DNA of 11,962 nt from contig CAZIOW010000035.1 in assembly GCA_964541025.1 (NCBI GenBank), forward strand, positions 1-11,962, written 5' to 3'. The DNA comes from JAGDXO01 sp964541025. GTDB taxonomy: Archaea > Thermoplasmatota > Thermoplasmata > Thermoplasmatales > GCA-001856825. Positions 1 to 6,700 of this stretch are shown one piece after another. Under the pieces are notes generated by a model. The model was not told the origin of the DNA. It ran no database searches and saw only the letters and a list, made by a program, of their open reading frames with translations. The translations under genes and the position numbers were made by a program. The stretch's first letter is position 1, and every line of letters begins with the position of its first letter.

Positions 1-1140
1 TACTGTAACCGGAACTTCAAGATATTTTTTCACTTTTACTATGAATCTGGCTGCCATCGCTCCATCTATTAGCCTGTGATCAGCAGAAAGTGTTATGAAC
101 ATGTACTTGCCATTTGGCATATCTCTGACCCTGTGTACTCCGAGTATTGCCACTTCTGGATAATTTATAATGGGTGTTGAAAAAATTCCTCCTATCGAAC
201 CGACATTTGTGACTGTGAACGTAGAATCCTTTACTTCCTCCAGTTTAAGTTTCCCTTCTCTTGCCCTTGAAGCCAGGTCCTCAACTTCCCTTGCAATTTC
301 AGTAATTGATTTCCTATCAGCGTTCTTAATGACTGCCACTGTCAAACCTTCCTGAGTATCGACTGCTATTCCTATGTTGTAATACTTTAGTATCTCATAC
401 CCTCCGTTTTCCAACGATCTTGCATTCAAATAGGGAAATTCCTTGAGTGCAAGAACTGCTGCTTTTACAAAAAATGGTGTGAAAGATACATTTATTCCAT
501 TTGCTTTAAGCGTTTCCCTTATCTTCAGCAACTCTGAAACATCAACTTCCTCTGCAACTGAATAATGAGGTATCGTACTCTTTGATTTTACCATTTTCTC
601 AGATATGATCCGCCTCAGACCTCTCATTTCCACTATTTCAGAGCTTTTCTCAATTTCTCTTTCACTTTCCACTTTCCCGATGGATGATGATTTGTCATTG
701 AACGACTCTATGTCTGAGAGCGTTATCCGACCGTTAGGTCCTGAACCTCTTATCTTTGAAAGGTCAATTCCCCTCTCCTTTGCCATCCTTCTTATTCCTG
801 GAGGTGCTAGTACAGTATTTTTTTCTTCATGTTTTAATTCAGCTACTTCTTCTTGGGCTTTATTTTCTGCCGGTGACTCTTCCTCTTTCTCTGTAATGCC
901 TCCTATTTCTTCACCTATTTCAATAAGGGGTTCTCCAACTTTTGTCACGTCCCCTTCCTTGTGATATATTTTTAATACTTTCCCCTCAAGCGGCGATGGA
1001 ATCTGCACTGTAACTTTGTCGGTCATTACTTCTACAATTATCTCATCCTTTTTTACAAGATCACCTTCCTTAACGTTCCACTTAACAATTTCCCCTTCCT
1101 GCACACCCTCACCAATATCCGGTAACTTAAAAATTGACAT
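1..1140 (-). CDS. 2-oxoacid dehydrogenase complex E2, dihydrolipoamide acyltransferase (3' end cut by window edge)
   Basis: Core subunit of a pyruvate or branched-chain 2-oxoacid dehydrogenase complex in the cytoplasm; it moves the acyl group from E1 to CoA on a swinging lipoyl arm. I translated 380 codons with no stop to the left edge. Domains: lipoyl domain about 1-76 with the lipoylation site in the motif TDKV (Lys42); Glu/Ala-rich linker about 77-108; peripheral subunit-binding domain about 110-147 (APPGIRRMAKERGIDL, then GSGPNGRI); catalytic acyltransferase domain from about 165, with the active-site motif DHRLIDG (His355, Asp359). Family members are about 400 aa, so only the last few tens of residues are missing. 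Start ATG at 1140 has a strong Shine-Dalgarno (GAGGTGA) overlapping the E1 beta stop, 9 nt away. Last visible gene of the lipA-E1alpha-E1beta-E2 operon; E3 may follow outside the window. Family certain; acyl substrate inferred. Confidence 0.96.
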   Translation of the reverse strand, partial: MSIFKLPDIGEGVQEGEIVKWNVKEGDLVKKDEIIVEVMTDKVTVQIPSPLEGKVLKIYHKEGDVTKVGEPLIEIGEEIGGITEKEEESPAENKAQEEVAELKHEEKNTVLAPPGIRRMAKERGIDLSKIRGSGPNGRITLSDIESFNDKSSSIGKVESEREIEKSSEIVEMRGLRRIISEKMVKSKSTIPHYSVAEEVDVSELLKIRETLKANGINVSFTPFFVKAAVLALKEFPYLNARSLENGGYEILKYYNIGIAVDTQEGLTVAVIKNADRKSITEIAREVEDLASRAREGKLKLEEVKDSTFTVTNVGSIGGIFSTPIINYPEVAILGVHRVRDMPNGKYMFITLSADHRLIDGAMAARFIVKVKKYLEVPVTV

Positions 1141-1149
1141 GTTTTCACC

Positions 1150-2115
1150 TCAATAATTTTCAACCCTTCTTATAGCTTTCATAATCCTTTTTTCATCTGG
1201 AATATAGGCCTCTTCATTTGCATAGGGAAATGGTATGTCAGGGCCTGTAACCCTTATTATTGGCGAGAGAAGATAATCAATCGCCTTCTCGCTTATCAAA
1301 GCAGAAATTTCAGCACCCAATCCGAGTGTTCTTGGAGCTTCATGTACTATAACCACCCTGCCCGTTTTCTTCACTGATTTGATTATTGCTTCAATATCCA
1401 ATGGTAGAAGCGTCCTTAGGTCTATAACATCTGCATCCACATTGTTCCTTGAAACAATGTTGTCAATAAGTGGAACCATGCTGCCGTATGTTATCAATGA
1501 TACTTTGCCACCCTCCCTGAGTAACCTTGCCTTCCCCAGCTCAATCTGGTATAAATTATCAGGTACATCAATTTTTATCGAACGATAAAGTCTTTTTGGT
1601 TCCAGAAATATTACGGGATCTCCAGATCTCACTGAAGACACAAGCAGTCCTTTAGCATCATAGGGATTTGAAGGGGTCACTACCCTCAGTCCAGAGGTGT
1701 GAACAAAATATGATTCACCGCTCTGTGAATGGTACAATCCCCCTTTGACACCCCCTCCGTATGGTGTTCTTATGACCATAGGAACCTGGAACTGATTGCC
1801 TGTCCTGTATCTTATCTTAGCCATCTGATTGACTATCTGATCGAATGCGGGGAAAATGAAATCCTGAAACTGTATTTCAGCTATGGGTTTAAGGCCATAC
1901 ATCGCCATGCCTATTCCCATACCAACTATTCCAAGCTCATTCAGTGGTGTATCTATCACCCTGTTCTCTCCGTATTTTGATTGCAGTCCATCGGTAACCC
2001 TGAAGACTCCTCCATCCTTCCCGATATCCTCTCCTAAAAGGATTATGTCCTCGTCCTCTTCCATCAGTGAATTCAATGTTTCATTGAGAGACTGAACCAT
2101 TGTTTTGGTACTCAT
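1150..2115 (-). CDS. 2-oxoacid dehydrogenase E1 component, beta subunit
   Basis: Beta half of the thiamine-diphosphate-dependent E1 (alpha2beta2) that decarboxylates a 2-oxoacid and acylates the lipoyl group of E2. The 321 aa match the usual 320-350. Visible family motifs: GEDIGKDGGVFRVTDGL (28-44), DTPLNELGIVG (55-65) whose Glu60 is the expected activator of the thiamine ring, QFQDFIFPAFDQIVNQ (82-97), GLYHSQS (126-132) with catalytic-type His129, and EPKRLYR (172-178). The last two blocks read like branched-chain 2-oxoacid dehydrogenase beta subunits, but the family also contains pyruvate and acetoin enzymes. Start ATG overlaps the E1 alpha stop (ATGA) and has a GAGGG Shine-Dalgarno at 2123-2127, so translation is probably coupled. 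Family certain, substrate inferred; pdhB or bkdA2 would both be used as names. Confidence 0.97.
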   Translation of the reverse strand: MSTKTMVQSLNETLNSLMEEDEDIILLGEDIGKDGGVFRVTDGLQSKYGENRVIDTPLNELGIVGMGIGMAMYGLKPIAEIQFQDFIFPAFDQIVNQMAKIRYRTGNQFQVPMVIRTPYGGGVKGGLYHSQSGESYFVHTSGLRVVTPSNPYDAKGLLVSSVRSGDPVIFLEPKRLYRSIKIDVPDNLYQIELGKARLLREGGKVSLITYGSMVPLIDNIVSRNNVDADVIDLRTLLPLDIEAIIKSVKKTGRVVIVHEAPRTLGLGAEISALISEKAIDYLLSPIIRVTGPDIPFPYANEEAYIPDEKRIMKAIRRVENY

Positions 2116-3119
2116 AATATATCCCTCTTTTCTTCTTCCTGAATCCAGAGCGTCTCGGCATAAAGGTCATCGAAAATTGTTGACTTATCCGGGAAACCGA
2201 TTTTTCTTCTTTCTTCTATTACACCATCCATTTCTCCCTTAGCTTCTTCTTTGATCTTGGTTATTTTTCCTTCATCAAGTATGCCCATTGACAGCAGGAG
2301 GTTCTCCAGCCGCTTTATTGGGTCCTTGTCACTCCCGTCTGTGATTTCATCGACCCTGTATTTTTTTGTATCGTCTGAAGTTGAGTGTGGACCTATCCTG
2401 TAGGTTACTGCTTCCACTATATATGGTCCCTTTCCATCCCTTATGTAATTCATGGCCTCCGAGAGACCATTTATAGATGATAGGAGATCGTTACCATCAA
2501 CCCTTTTCCCAGGTATTCCGTATGCCTCACCTTTTCTGTAAATTTCTCCTTTTGTCTGCTTTTCAGTTGGAAGTGATATGGCCCAACCATTATTCTCGCA
2601 TAGAAAAAGTATTTTTAAATTGAAAACGCCGGCAAAGTTCATGGCCGCATGAAAATCAGAAGTTGAAGTTGCCCCATCACCGAAATTTGCTATGACTATT
2701 CCATCCTTGTTCTTGTATTTCAACATATAAGCGGCCCCAACTGCCAAGGGCAGATGAGAACCAACTGGGCTCTGAATACTTGAGAAATTGTAATCCTTGA
2801 AAGAGAAATGATCAGGCATCTGCCTTCCTTTTTGCAGGTCTTCCCTGTTTCCCAGAAGTTGATCTATGATTTTATTCAGAGGGACTCCTCTCTGAATAAG
2901 AAGTGCAAGGTCTCTGTAGTAACCGAATATTATATCATCTTTCCCTGCAAGCATTCCCAATGCAATCTGAATGATTTCCTGTCCCGATGAAGGTACATGG
3001 AATCCTATTATACCCTGCCTCTGGGAATTCACAATCTTGATATCGAGTGTCCTCGACCTTACTGCATTTCTATATGCTTCTATCAATTGGTCATTAGAAA
3101 TGTTACTTAACGGGCTCAT
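2112..3119 (-). CDS. 2-oxoacid dehydrogenase E1 component, alpha subunit (branched-chain type)
   Basis: Alpha half of E1; binds thiamine diphosphate and performs the decarboxylation with E1 beta. The 335 aa show the thiamine-binding signature GDGATS (147-152) to ENNGWAIS (175-182), the YRD segment (68-70) followed by LALLIQRG, and the regulatory-loop sequence RIGPHSTSDDTKKYR (241-255). HSTSDD is the form typical of branched-chain enzymes, whereas pyruvate E1 alpha usually reads HSMSDP. The start overlaps the 3' end of lipA by 17 nt and is preceded by a strong AGGAGGG Shine-Dalgarno inside lipA, supporting ATG at 3119. The stop shares ATGA with E1 beta. Names used for such genes are pdhA or bkdA1. 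Family assignment is firm; branched-chain preference is an inference from loop motifs. Confidence 0.97.
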   Translation of the reverse strand: MSPLSNISNDQLIEAYRNAVRSRTLDIKIVNSQRQGIIGFHVPSSGQEIIQIALGMLAGKDDIIFGYYRDLALLIQRGVPLNKIIDQLLGNREDLQKGRQMPDHFSFKDYNFSSIQSPVGSHLPLAVGAAYMLKYKNKDGIVIANFGDGATSTSDFHAAMNFAGVFNLKILFLCENNGWAISLPTEKQTKGEIYRKGEAYGIPGKRVDGNDLLSSINGLSEAMNYIRDGKGPYIVEAVTYRIGPHSTSDDTKKYRVDEITDGSDKDPIKRLENLLLSMGILDEGKITKIKEEAKGEMDGVIEERRKIGFPDKSTIFDDLYAETLWIQEEEKRDIL

Positions 3120-3963
3120 TGCTATCCCTCCTCAGAGCCCATGCTTCTGCAGCTCTGTAAGAAGTTCTTACCAGTGGTCCTGAGGCAACGAATGAAAATC
3201 CTATTCTATATGCTTGTTCTTCAAACATCTTGAACCTTTCAGTGCTACTGTATTCCAAAACCGGAAGTTGCATTCTAGAAGGTCTGAGATACTGCCCGAT
3301 CGTAACTATATCCACTCCAACTCTCCTTAGATCCTGAAGGGATGATATTACTTCTTCGTCCCTTTCGCCCAGACCAAGCATGATTGAACTCTTCGTTATG
3401 AATCCATGTTCCTTTACAAATTCAAGCACCTTAAGCGACTGATCGTACTTAGCCCTGGGGTCCCTCACGAAAGGTGTGAGCCTTCTGACGGTTTCTATAT
3501 TATGTGCTATGACATCTGGCTTTGCATCGCATATCATTTTCAAAGATTCCTCTTTCCCTTGAAAATCAGGTATAAGAACTTCTACCTTCACCCCAGATTT
3601 TTTAACTTCTTTTATCACGCTTGCAAAATGCCCAGCACCACCATCAGAAAGATCATCTCTATCTACTGATGTGATCACCGCGTACCTCAGTTTCATGTCA
3701 ATGACAGCCTTTGCTACATTTTCAGGCTCTGATGGGTCGAGCGGTTCCATGTGACCGTGTGTTACTGAACAAAATCTGCAATTTCTGGAGCAATTCTTCC
3801 CCATGATCATAAATGTAGCAGTGCCCATAGTCCAGCATTCTGATATGTTAGGGCACCTGGCCTCCTCGCAGACTGTATGCAAATGCAGATCCTTTACCTC
3901 TTCCCTTGTTCTGAAATAAGACTCCTCTGTTGGCAATCGCACCTTTACATAATCTGGTCTCAT
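3103..3963 (-). CDS. lipA: Lipoyl synthase LipA (radical SAM)
   Basis: Inserts two sulfur atoms into a protein-bound octanoyl chain to make the lipoyl cofactor. The 286 aa carry both cysteine sets of the family: C32-x4-C37-x5-C43 for the auxiliary Fe-S cluster that is consumed as sulfur donor, and the radical SAM motif C58-x3-C62-x2-C65 (CSRNCRFC). The C-terminal RSSY-type motif, which supplies a serine ligand to the auxiliary cluster, reads RTSY here. It is the first gene of the operon that encodes E1 and E2, and its product should act on the lipoyl domain of that E2 (Lys42). Start ATG at 3963 sits about 25 nt downstream of a TATA box, fitting a leaderless mRNA. No octanoyltransferase or lipoate ligase gene is visible in this window. 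Confidence 0.96.
   Translation of the reverse strand: MRPDYVKVRLPTEESYFRTREEVKDLHLHTVCEEARCPNISECWTMGTATFMIMGKNCSRNCRFCSVTHGHMEPLDPSEPENVAKAVIDMKLRYAVITSVDRDDLSDGGAGHFASVIKEVKKSGVKVEVLIPDFQGKEESLKMICDAKPDVIAHNIETVRRLTPFVRDPRAKYDQSLKVLEFVKEHGFITKSSIMLGLGERDEEVISSLQDLRRVGVDIVTIGQYLRPSRMQLPVLEYSSTERFKMFEEQAYRIGFSFVASGPLVRTSYRAAEAWALRRDSNEPVK
3126..3132 (-). promoter_or_regulatory. Shine-Dalgarno of E1 alpha inside the lipA coding region
   Basis: The minus strand reads AGGAGGG here, a near-perfect match to the archaeal anti-Shine-Dalgarno, ending 6 nt before the E1 alpha ATG at 3119. It also encodes Arg-Arg-Asp near the LipA C-terminus. It fixes the E1 alpha start and indicates that E1 alpha is translated from the lipA-initiated transcript. 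Confidence 0.85.
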
Positions 3964-3980
3964 TGGATTGTTAGTGAGTC

Positions 3981-3998
3981 ATATTTTTAAAATTTTTC
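3981..3998 (-). promoter_or_regulatory. Archaeal promoter of the lipA-E1-E2 operon
   Basis: On the minus strand the segment reads GAAAAATTTTAAAAATAT: an A-rich BRE-like stretch followed by a TATA-like core centred near 3987, about 24-25 nt upstream of the lipA ATG. This spacing puts the transcription start at the start codon, as in leaderless archaeal mRNAs. Confidence 0.65.
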
Positions 3999-4059
3999 CG
4001 TATTGATTCTGGATAAAATTTACTTTTATTGCAATATTTTCAATCATTTTATGTGCACG

Positions 4060-4070
4060 CAAATTCTAAA
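4060..4070 (+). promoter_or_regulatory. Possible TATA region for the acetamidase/formamidase gene
   Basis: AT-rich segment (CAAATTCTAAA) 23-33 nt upstream of the preferred ATG at 4093, the right place for a leaderless promoter, but a weak TATA match. The lipA and amidase genes are divergent with 129 nt between their starts, so this region holds both promoters. Confidence 0.3.
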
Positions 4071-4092
4071 TCTTCATCTATATTCATATTTT

Positions 4093-5013
4093 ATGAAATT
4101 TCTCGACGGAATGAATCCCAATAACTGGAAATATTCTTGGACAAACTGGGAAAAGCCACTGATGACCTTAGTCTTGAATGAAGAAATAAAAATTTCAATA
4201 CCAGATTCTTCTTCATTGCAAATAAATGAGAATTCAACAAGTGAGACTCTAAAAGAAATAGATAATAGTAAGGTTGATGCTCTGGTTGGACCAATAAATG
4301 TAGACGGAATATACAACGGTGATTTCTTGGAAATCGAGATATTGGATCTAAAACCAGGTAATTTTGGATGGTCCGCAATAATGGACAATTTTGGCCTTCT
4401 CAAGAATAGGTTCCAAGAAAAATTGGTTACGTGGGATATTTATGGTAAATATGCAACAGCAAGAAACAGTTTCCTAAGCGGGGTTAAAATTCCAATTCAT
4501 CCCATGTTGGGAATAGTAGGAACTTCGCCATCATCTGGAAATTTTCCAGTCATTCCACCCCAGTTCTTTGGAGGAAACATGGATAACAGATACGTGAGAA
4601 AGGGTTCGTCAATACATTTGCCAGTCAATAGAGACGGTGCATATTTTGCACTGGCTGATCCACACGCATCACAGGGAAATGGAGAGGTTTGCGGGACAGG
4701 AATAGAAACGTCGGCAGAAGTAATATTAAGAGTCAGTAAATCCAAAATTAAGTCAAAATATCCTGTTATAATGTCACATCACAAAATGGATGATAAGATT
4801 ATTGTTTTTACTGGAATAGATGGGGATCTGTATAGGGCTGCTCAGGAAGCTCTTGAAAGTTTTATAAATTACTGCAGCAGAATGGGACTCACCGCAGAGG
4901 AGGCATACATTCTCGCTAGTGTTTCTGCTAATCTTGAGATATCTGAGATTGTTGATGAGCCTAATCTGGAGGTATCCCTTGTATTTCCAGCTAACATTTT
5001 GAACAACGTCTGA
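4093..5013 (+). CDS. Acetamidase/formamidase family protein
   Basis: Predicted cytoplasmic amidohydrolase of the FmdA/AmdA family, which splits formamide or acetamide (and perhaps other short amides) into ammonia and the acid. Family blocks in order: an N-terminal Trp-rich segment (NNWKYSWTNWEKP, 10-22), VGPINVDGIYNGDFLEIEI (65-83), HPMLGIVGTSP (136-146), GGNMDNRYVRKGSSIHLPV (160-178), DPHASQGNGEVCGTGIE (189-205) and a C-terminal helical stretch GLTAEEAYILASVSANLEIS (265-284). At 306 aa it is a normal short-form member. I chose ATG 4093 rather than the in-frame ATG at 4003, because the extra 30 residues are rich in Phe, Tyr and Cys, unlike the family N-terminus, and lie in promoter-like DNA. 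Divergent from lipA. The true amide substrate is unknown. Confidence 0.92.
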   Translation: MKFLDGMNPNNWKYSWTNWEKPLMTLVLNEEIKISIPDSSSLQINENSTSETLKEIDNSKVDALVGPINVDGIYNGDFLEIEILDLKPGNFGWSAIMDNFGLLKNRFQEKLVTWDIYGKYATARNSFLSGVKIPIHPMLGIVGTSPSSGNFPVIPPQFFGGNMDNRYVRKGSSIHLPVNRDGAYFALADPHASQGNGEVCGTGIETSAEVILRVSKSKIKSKYPVIMSHHKMDDKIIVFTGIDGDLYRAAQEALESFINYCSRMGLTAEEAYILASVSANLEISEIVDEPNLEVSLVFPANILNNV

Positions 5014-5023
5014 AAAAATTACG

Positions 5024-5036
5024 GGAAAAATTTAAC
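5024..5036 (+). promoter_or_regulatory. Archaeal promoter of the TPR-like gene
   Basis: Reads GGGAAAAATTTAA: purine-rich BRE-like bases and a TATA-like core about 25 nt upstream of the ATG at 5058, fitting a leaderless start. It implies the gene is transcribed independently of the amidase 44 nt upstream. Confidence 0.5.
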
Positions 5037-5057
5037 TTTAAATTACGATGTCGTTCG

Positions 5058-6446
5058 ATGGAAAATAATGAATTAAAGATTCAAGAACTAATGAATATGC
5101 TTAAGGGAGATAAAATAGATGAAAAGATGCAGTACGTGATTTATAAACTTGCCTCTGGTTTAAAACTCACTCAATTCGATGATAAGATAGTTGAAGAGGT
5201 TAACAATTTCTTCAATAGTATAGGGGAAGAGGGGACTGATTTTGAAAGATACATAGATTTCACCAAAATGAACATCCTTGTCAATAATATGGATCTTGCC
5301 AGAGGGTTAATAGGTGAGATTGAGAATGAGCTTGCAAAAAATTTTATGCTGCCAAATGGAGACATATTCTCGATCTACAGAGATGTTGCAATTCTTGAAG
5401 CTCTTGCAAGCATGGACTCTAAGGCTCTTGACTACATAAATGATATACTGAATTTTTTCCCTAAGAAAGATGCCTCAATGATTGAACCCATTACTGAACT
5501 CGCTCTGACAGTTGTGGATACCATTCACCTTAACAACGAAAATTTTCCCAGAACTTCGATGTTAAAGGATTTTTTGGAGCTTATACCCAACAAGAAGGAA
5601 AAGGACTCTTTCAGAGGCTCAGTAGCAAGAAAAATGGTAATGAGGGATGAGTTCACCTCATCACTTAATGAAAAGATGATATACTTTGCTGAAAATGAGC
5701 TTTTCAATGATATTGAGGATAAGATAGAGAAGATATTCACTGCATCCCAGATAGCAATTGCCAAAATAATGCTAGGAAAATTGGAAAAAAGTAAGAAACT
5801 CATAGAGGAAGGTGAAGATTTAATTGAATACATTAAAAATTCACTTCCAAGGAACTCTTCAAAAATGTTGAAAATTTTCCGGGATATAACACTGTTCAAG
5901 ATTTATGTGAGACTTGAAAAGCAAGATGAGGCTGCTGGTATCTTTGAAAACATAAAATCGAGAATGGAAGAATTTCTTGCACAGGATGGAAAGGAGAATG
6001 AGAAGGGAGGAGTCATATACTTTTTGATTTCATCTTTATTCCTGAGAAAGTTTAAACAAGACTCTGATTATGAAGCAGCAAGGAAAATATCTGATTCTTT
6101 GCTTGAAACTGCACCCAATGATGTCAAATTGTGGAGCTACATAGATATATCAACGTCCCTGGCTAAAATTGGGAAGCGGGAAGAATCATTAAGAGAGTTG
6201 AAAAATGCCGAGAATTATATAGAATTTTTTGAGAAAGACGAGAGGTCTGGGATAATAGATGAGGTATTTGGTTCTGCAATTTCAGAGAACTATTTTAATA
6301 CAGGAGACGAGAAGTTCATAGATGAACTTCTTTTTTTGCTTAACAGTGTTGACGACGAGGAAAGAACTGAAATTTCATCTGAATTCTTTTACAGTCTCGC
6401 CCAGAATGCCCTAAATAAAAGAATGAGCTTATCCCTCAATTTTTAA
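5058..6446 (+). CDS. TPR-like alpha-helical protein of unknown function
   Basis: I do not recognise the specific family. The 462-aa product has no signal peptide or membrane segment, and is rich in Glu, Lys, Asn, Leu and Ile. It reads as successive amphipathic helix pairs with TPR-like spacing, for example around 60-110, 215-320 and 335-420 (stretches such as YEAARKISDSLLETAPND, followed by LAKIGKREESLRELKNAENY). Such superhelical repeats normally bind proteins, so a scaffold or adaptor role is the natural guess, but the partner cannot be inferred. ATG 5058 is preferred because another ATG at 5048 is out of frame and stops at once, and because a TATA-like element lies 25 nt upstream. A T-rich run covers and follows the stop. 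Confidence 0.85.
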   Translation: MENNELKIQELMNMLKGDKIDEKMQYVIYKLASGLKLTQFDDKIVEEVNNFFNSIGEEGTDFERYIDFTKMNILVNNMDLARGLIGEIENELAKNFMLPNGDIFSIYRDVAILEALASMDSKALDYINDILNFFPKKDASMIEPITELALTVVDTIHLNNENFPRTSMLKDFLELIPNKKEKDSFRGSVARKMVMRDEFTSSLNEKMIYFAENELFNDIEDKIEKIFTASQIAIAKIMLGKLEKSKKLIEEGEDLIEYIKNSLPRNSSKMLKIFRDITLFKIYVRLEKQDEAAGIFENIKSRMEEFLAQDGKENEKGGVIYFLISSLFLRKFKQDSDYEAARKISDSLLETAPNDVKLWSYIDISTSLAKIGKREESLRELKNAENYIEFFEKDERSGIIDEVFGSAISENYFNTGDEKFIDELLFLLNSVDDEERTEISSEFFYSLAQNALNKRMSLSLNF

Positions 6447-6461
6447 TATTTTATTCCTTTT
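6440..6461 (+). terminator. T-rich archaeal terminator after the TPR-like gene
   Basis: Plus-strand T runs (TTTTT, then ATTTTATTCCTTTTC) begin at the stop codon of the preceding gene. No hairpin is present, as expected for archaeal intrinsic termination. It separates the TPR-like gene from the riboswitch unit. Confidence 0.5.
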
Positions 6462-6465
6462 CAAG

Positions 6466-6486
6466 AAAAGGTATTTGTATAATTTT
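6466..6486 (+). promoter_or_regulatory. Likely promoter of the riboswitch transcript
   Basis: AAAAGGTATTTGTATAATTTT: a purine-rich BRE-like stretch followed by overlapping TATA-like cores (TATTTGTA and TATAATTTT). A core near 6473-6476 would start transcription around 6498-6502, exactly at the 5' edge of the riboswitch fold. Confidence 0.5.
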
Positions 6487-6499
6487 CTATTACCAAATT

Positions 6500-6558
6500 G
6501 GGAGATGGAATCCTCCAGGTGATATTGCCGAACCTCCCTATGGGATGATGATTCCTCT
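6500..6558 (+). promoter_or_regulatory. Fluoride riboswitch (crcB-type RNA motif)
   Basis: The RNA matches the fluoride aptamer architecture. P1 pairs GGAG (6501-6504) with CUCC (6513-6516) around the 8-nt loop AUGGAAUC, giving the hallmark GGxGAUGG start. The loop bases GGAAUC (6507-6512) pair perfectly with GAUUCC (6550-6555), forming the required pseudoknot. A second hairpin UCCC/GGGA (6535-6538 with 6542-6545, loop UAU) is preceded by AACC and followed by the conserved UGAUG (6546-6550). Between P1 and AACC there is an insert of about 14 nt that can form a short extra hairpin (GGU 6518-6520 with GCC 6527-6529). Known members sense fluoride and control exporters or fluoride-sensitive enzymes; here the downstream genes are two tiny unknown ORFs. 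The identification rests on hand folding and consensus memory, not a covariance search. Confidence 0.85.
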
Positions 6559-6562
6559 ATAG

Positions 6563-6568
6563 AAGGTG
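6563..6568 (+). promoter_or_regulatory. Shine-Dalgarno of the 41-aa ORF, adjacent to the riboswitch
   Basis: AAGGTG lies 6 nt before ATG 6575 and only 7 nt after the 3' strand of the riboswitch pseudoknot. Its AGG (6564-6566) can pair with CCU (6554-6556), whose CC forms the end of that pseudoknot strand, so ligand binding could expose the site. The site sets the start of the small gene; the switching idea is inference. Confidence 0.65.
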
Positions 6569-6574
6569 TTTTTA

Positions 6575-6700
6575 ATGTATGAAGAGGAGATAAGAGAGAA
6601 GGAGGAGAGGGTAAGGCAACTCAAGCAAATGATAAAGAAGGCCGAGACTCATAATGTAATTTTATTAAAAATTCTGAAGAGATGTGATGAAAATGAATGA
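6575..6700 (+). CDS. Small charged helical protein (41 aa) under fluoride riboswitch control
   Basis: Not recognised. The ORF encodes 41 residues starting MYEEEIREKEERVRQLK and ending KRCDENE. It is almost entirely Glu, Lys, Arg, Gln and Leu/Ile, with heptad-like spacing, so a single amphipathic helix or short coiled coil is likely; there is no membrane segment or signal. Support for it being real: a good AAGGTG Shine-Dalgarno at the right distance, position just downstream of a riboswitch, helix-like composition with no rare breaks, and an 8-nt overlap with the next ORF that suggests translational coupling. It is not a CrcB/Fluc channel or a CLC-type antiporter, the proteins usually controlled by this switch. 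Function unknown. Confidence 0.65.
   Translation: MYEEEIREKEERVRQLKQMIKKAETHNVILLKILKRCDENE

Noticed and set aside
605..964. 119-codon plus-strand ORF opposite E2
   Set aside because: It is Ser/Pro-rich shadow translation of the E2 linker and subunit-binding region on the other strand, which has clear domain motifs.
4003..4092. In-frame upstream ATG that would extend the amidase by 30 residues
   Set aside because: The extension is hydrophobic and Cys/Phe/Tyr rich, unlike the family N-terminus, and it overlaps the promoter region; the family N-terminus fits ATG 4093.
6505..6522. ATG at 6505 opening a five-codon leader peptide
   Set aside because: These bases are the conserved AUGG loop of the riboswitch P1; the frame stops after five codons and has no ribosome site.
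6449..6562. Open frame ending in TAG, in frame with the 41-aa ORF, suggesting amber read-through (pyrrolysine) or a broken gene
   Set aside because: It has no ATG, GTG or TTG start that would include it, and the segment is fully explained by the fluoride riboswitch fold. The 41-aa ORF has its own Shine-Dalgarno directly after the TAG.
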